Positions 61,700-64,000 of a stretch of 64,000 nt of DNA are shown here, piece after piece. Within the stretch, counting starts at the first letter, position 1, and every line of letters begins with the position of its first letter. The notes beneath the pieces are model-generated. The model searched no databases, had not been told where the DNA came from, and saw only the letters and a list, made by a program, of their open reading frames with translations. Source of the DNA: Phialophora verrucosa (taxonomy: Eukaryota; Ascomycota; Eurotiomycetes; Chaetothyriales; Herpotrichiellaceae); the NCBI GenBank assembly GCA_002099365.1, contig MSED01000009.1:2108001-2172000 (forward strand), in the 5' to 3' direction. The position numbers and the translations under genes were made by a program.

Positions 61700-64000
61700 A
61701 TGAAGATTATAGAATTGGTCATCGATGGGTGAGTCATCTCCATACTACCTCGACAACTGACCATATGCTAATGGCAACGTGCAGCTTCAAGTCCTACAGC
61801 CAGAGGACGGTCATCTCTGGCTGGGACAGGACTTTCAACGCCGTGACTGGCCTCAATGGCTCCGGGAAGTCCAACATTCTTGATTCAATATGTTTCGTGC
61901 TAGGCATCACCAACATGTCGACCGTTCGAGCGCAGAATCTCCAAGACCTTATATACAAGCGCGGTCAAGCGGGCGTGACGAAGGCGAGCGTCACGATCGT
62001 GTTCGACAATAGCGAGAAGAGTACGAGTCCGATCGGCTTTGAAGAATACGCGCAAATCAGCGTGACGCGACAAATCGTCATGGGCGGAACCAGCAAGTAC
62101 CTCATCAATGGACATCGCGCGCAACAGACGACAGTGCAGAACTTGTTCCAAAGCGTCGGACTGAACATCAACAATCCGAACTTCATCATCATGCAGGGAC
62201 GAATAACGAAAGTGCTGAACATGAAGGCTGCCGAGATTCTGGCTATGATTGAAGAAGCGGCTGGAACGCGCATGTTCGAGGATAGGAAGGATAAGGCCGT
62301 CAAGACCATGGCGAAGAAGGAGATGAAAGTGGTAGAGATCGAGGGCTTGCTGCGCGAGGAAATTGAACCGAAACTCGACAAACTGAGAGGCGAGAAGCGA
62401 GCATGGTTGGACTACCAGAAAACACAAAGCGAGCTTGAAAGATTGACGCGAGTAGTGGTCGCGGCAGACTATGTTCGAGCTGGCGAGAAGATGAAGAACG
62501 CGTCACAGGAGCATGAAGCCAAACGAGCCAAAGTCACCCACCTCGAGGAGAATGCTATTAAACTCAAGCGCGAGATCGACAACCTCGAGGAAGATTCTCA
62601 GCGCGTACGAGCTGTTCGAGAGAAGGAAATGCGCAAAGGTGGCCGATTCCAAGCGATTGAAGCTCAAGTGAAAGAATTGAGTCACGAGCTGGTCCGACTT
62701 GCGACAGTGCTTGACCTGAAGCAATCCAACGTTGCGGAAGAAGAACAGAAGAAAAAAGATGTCGCCAAAAATGTCAAGAGTCTGGAAAAGCAGGTCACTG
62801 ATAAGCAGGCCGGTCTCAAGAAGTTGCAGTCGCAGTGGGATAGTGCGAAAGCTGACCATGATTCTCAAAACGCAGAAGTGGAGAAGAAAGAAGAGCTGCT
62901 ATCGACGTTACAGACTGGGGTTGCTTCCCGTGAAGGACAAGAAAGTGGCTACCAAGGTCAATTGCAGGAAGCCCGAGCGAGACTGACTGCGGCCACTACG
63001 GAGCAAGAACAAGCAAAGCTGAAGATCTCGCACCTGGAAAAGCGCATAAAGGAAGACGAACCACGAGCAAAGAAGGCGCGAGAACAGAACGCCGACCTCT
63101 TGAAAGGCTTGGAAGTACTCCGCAAGGAAGCACAGAAACTAGAGAGCAATCTGCAAAGTCTGGGCTTTGAACCTGGCCGAGAGGAGAAGATGCGAGAGCA
63201 CGAGGTCGCCCTTCAGAAGAGCATTCGCGACCTGTCACGACAAGCCGACGAGCTGAAGCGAAAAGTTGCCAACGTCGACTTCCACTTCAGCGACCCTTCG
63301 CCCAACTTTGACCGGACGAGGGTCAAAGGTCTGGTTGCCCAATTGTTCACACTGGACAAGGACAAGTCGATGGCTGGTACTGCGTTGGAAATCTGCGCAG
63401 GTGGCAGGCTGTATAACGTGGTCGTTGACACGGCCGAGACCGGCACACAACTTCTCCAGAATGGAAAGCTAAAGAAGCGGGTTACCATCATTCCTCTGAA
63501 CAAGATATCTGCCTTCAGGGCGTCGGCACAGAAGGTGGGAGCAGCACAACGCATAGCACCGGGCAAAGTCGACCTTGCACTCTCTTTGATTGGATACGAC
63601 CAGGAGGTTTCTGCCGCCATGGACTACGTCTTTGGCACAACGTTGATTTGCCAGGACGCCGAAACAGCCAAGAAAGTCACCTTTGACCCTGCAGTCAGGC
63701 TGAAGAGCGTTACAGTGGAAGGTGATGTGTATGACCCTTCAGGCACACTGTCCGGTGGCAGCGCGCCGAACTCCAGTGGTGTACTTGTGATCCTTCAGAA
63801 GCTGAACGAGGTGACGAAAGATCTACAAAAACATCAGTCAGAGCTTCAACAGCTGCAAGAGACGATGAGACAGGAGCGAGCGAAGCTGGCCGATATCAAG
63901 TCCGTCAAGCAAGAGCTCGATCTCAAGACTCATGAAATCAAGCTGGCAGAGGAGCAGATATCCGGCAACTCTTCATCGTCGATCATCCACGCAATAGAGG
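61700..64000 (+). CDS. smc2: Condensin subunit SMC2 (3' part beyond window)
   Basis: SMC2 pairs with SMC4 in condensin to compact mitotic chromosomes. Exon 1 (61700-61728) codes MKIIELVID and splices to exon 2 at 61785, which stays open to the window end, about 748 residues in all. The head shows the Walker A motif GLNGSGKSNILDSICFVLG and the conserved FIIMQGRITKVLNMK and EEAAGTRMFEDRKDKA. A long coiled coil follows from about residue 170. The hinge is visible at about 515-660 (VKGLVAQLFTL, GTALEICAGGRLYNVVVDT, SGTLSGGSAP). The return coiled coil has begun when the sequence stops, so the Walker B/signature half is missing by truncation only. Identification as SMC2 rather than another SMC rests on the hinge and head sequence. 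Confidence 0.97.

Noticed and set aside
1..64000. CRISPR array, prophage, bacterial operon or transposase
   Set aside because: None seen; the window is ordinary eukaryotic fungal DNA with spliced genes.

Overview
The window is nuclear DNA of a filamentous ascomycete (Pezizomycotina). This rests on short introns (mostly 45-80 nt) with GTRAGT donors, CTRAC-type branch points and YAG acceptors, intergenic gaps of 0.3-1.5 kb, genes on both strands, and fungus-specific families (Zn2Cys6 regulator, DUF676/Rog1-like lipase, UNC93-like MFS, EXPERA protein, dipeptidyl-peptidase V). Several proteins resemble those of Eurotiomycetes or black yeasts, but that placement is only a weak inference. No rRNA, tRNA, CRISPR array, transposase or intact mobile element was seen. 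I support 26 protein genes plus one small doubtful one. Exon borders were worked out by hand from reading frame and splice signals, and most models close perfectly in frame.

Left part (1-16 kb): eIF4A (-, last few codons beyond the left edge), F-box/JmjC protein (+), Ctr-type copper transporter (-), the NuA4 subunit EAF6 (+), a CoA-pyrophosphatase-type Nudix hydrolase (+), an unrecognised disordered protein with an exact 60-bp tandem repeat (+), vacuolar alpha-mannosidase (+) and a CLIP-170-like CAP-Gly protein (+).

Middle (16-44 kb): dipeptidyl-peptidase V (+), N-acetylglucosamine-6-phosphate deacetylase (-) divergent from an UNC93-like transporter (+), a large Rog1-like lipase (-), an unrecognised protein with SUMO-interacting-motif-like repeats (+), a cytochrome b2-type lactate dehydrogenase (-), a small possible membrane protein (-), an EXPERA/TMEM97-like protein (-), the nucleoporin Nup155/Nup170 (-), AIM41/YqeY (+) and a stand-alone MetE-like protein (-). 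A near-perfect 25-bp hairpin lies in the convergent gap after AIM41.

Right part (45-64 kb): an amino-acid permease (-), Rab GDI (-), then a run of accessory metabolic genes: pyruvate-decarboxylase-like enzyme (-), short-chain dehydrogenase (-), NAD(P)-binding epimerase-like protein (+) and a Zn2Cys6 regulator (+). This last group has the look of a small pathway-type cluster and is the best candidate for something undescribed. The window ends with mitochondrial ribosomal protein MRPL4/uL29m (-) divergent from the condensin subunit SMC2 (+, cut by the right edge).

Most genes are housekeeping and have no obvious functional link to each other. The pairs most likely to be co-regulated are the deacetylase/transporter pair and the 50.8-59.9 kb cluster.
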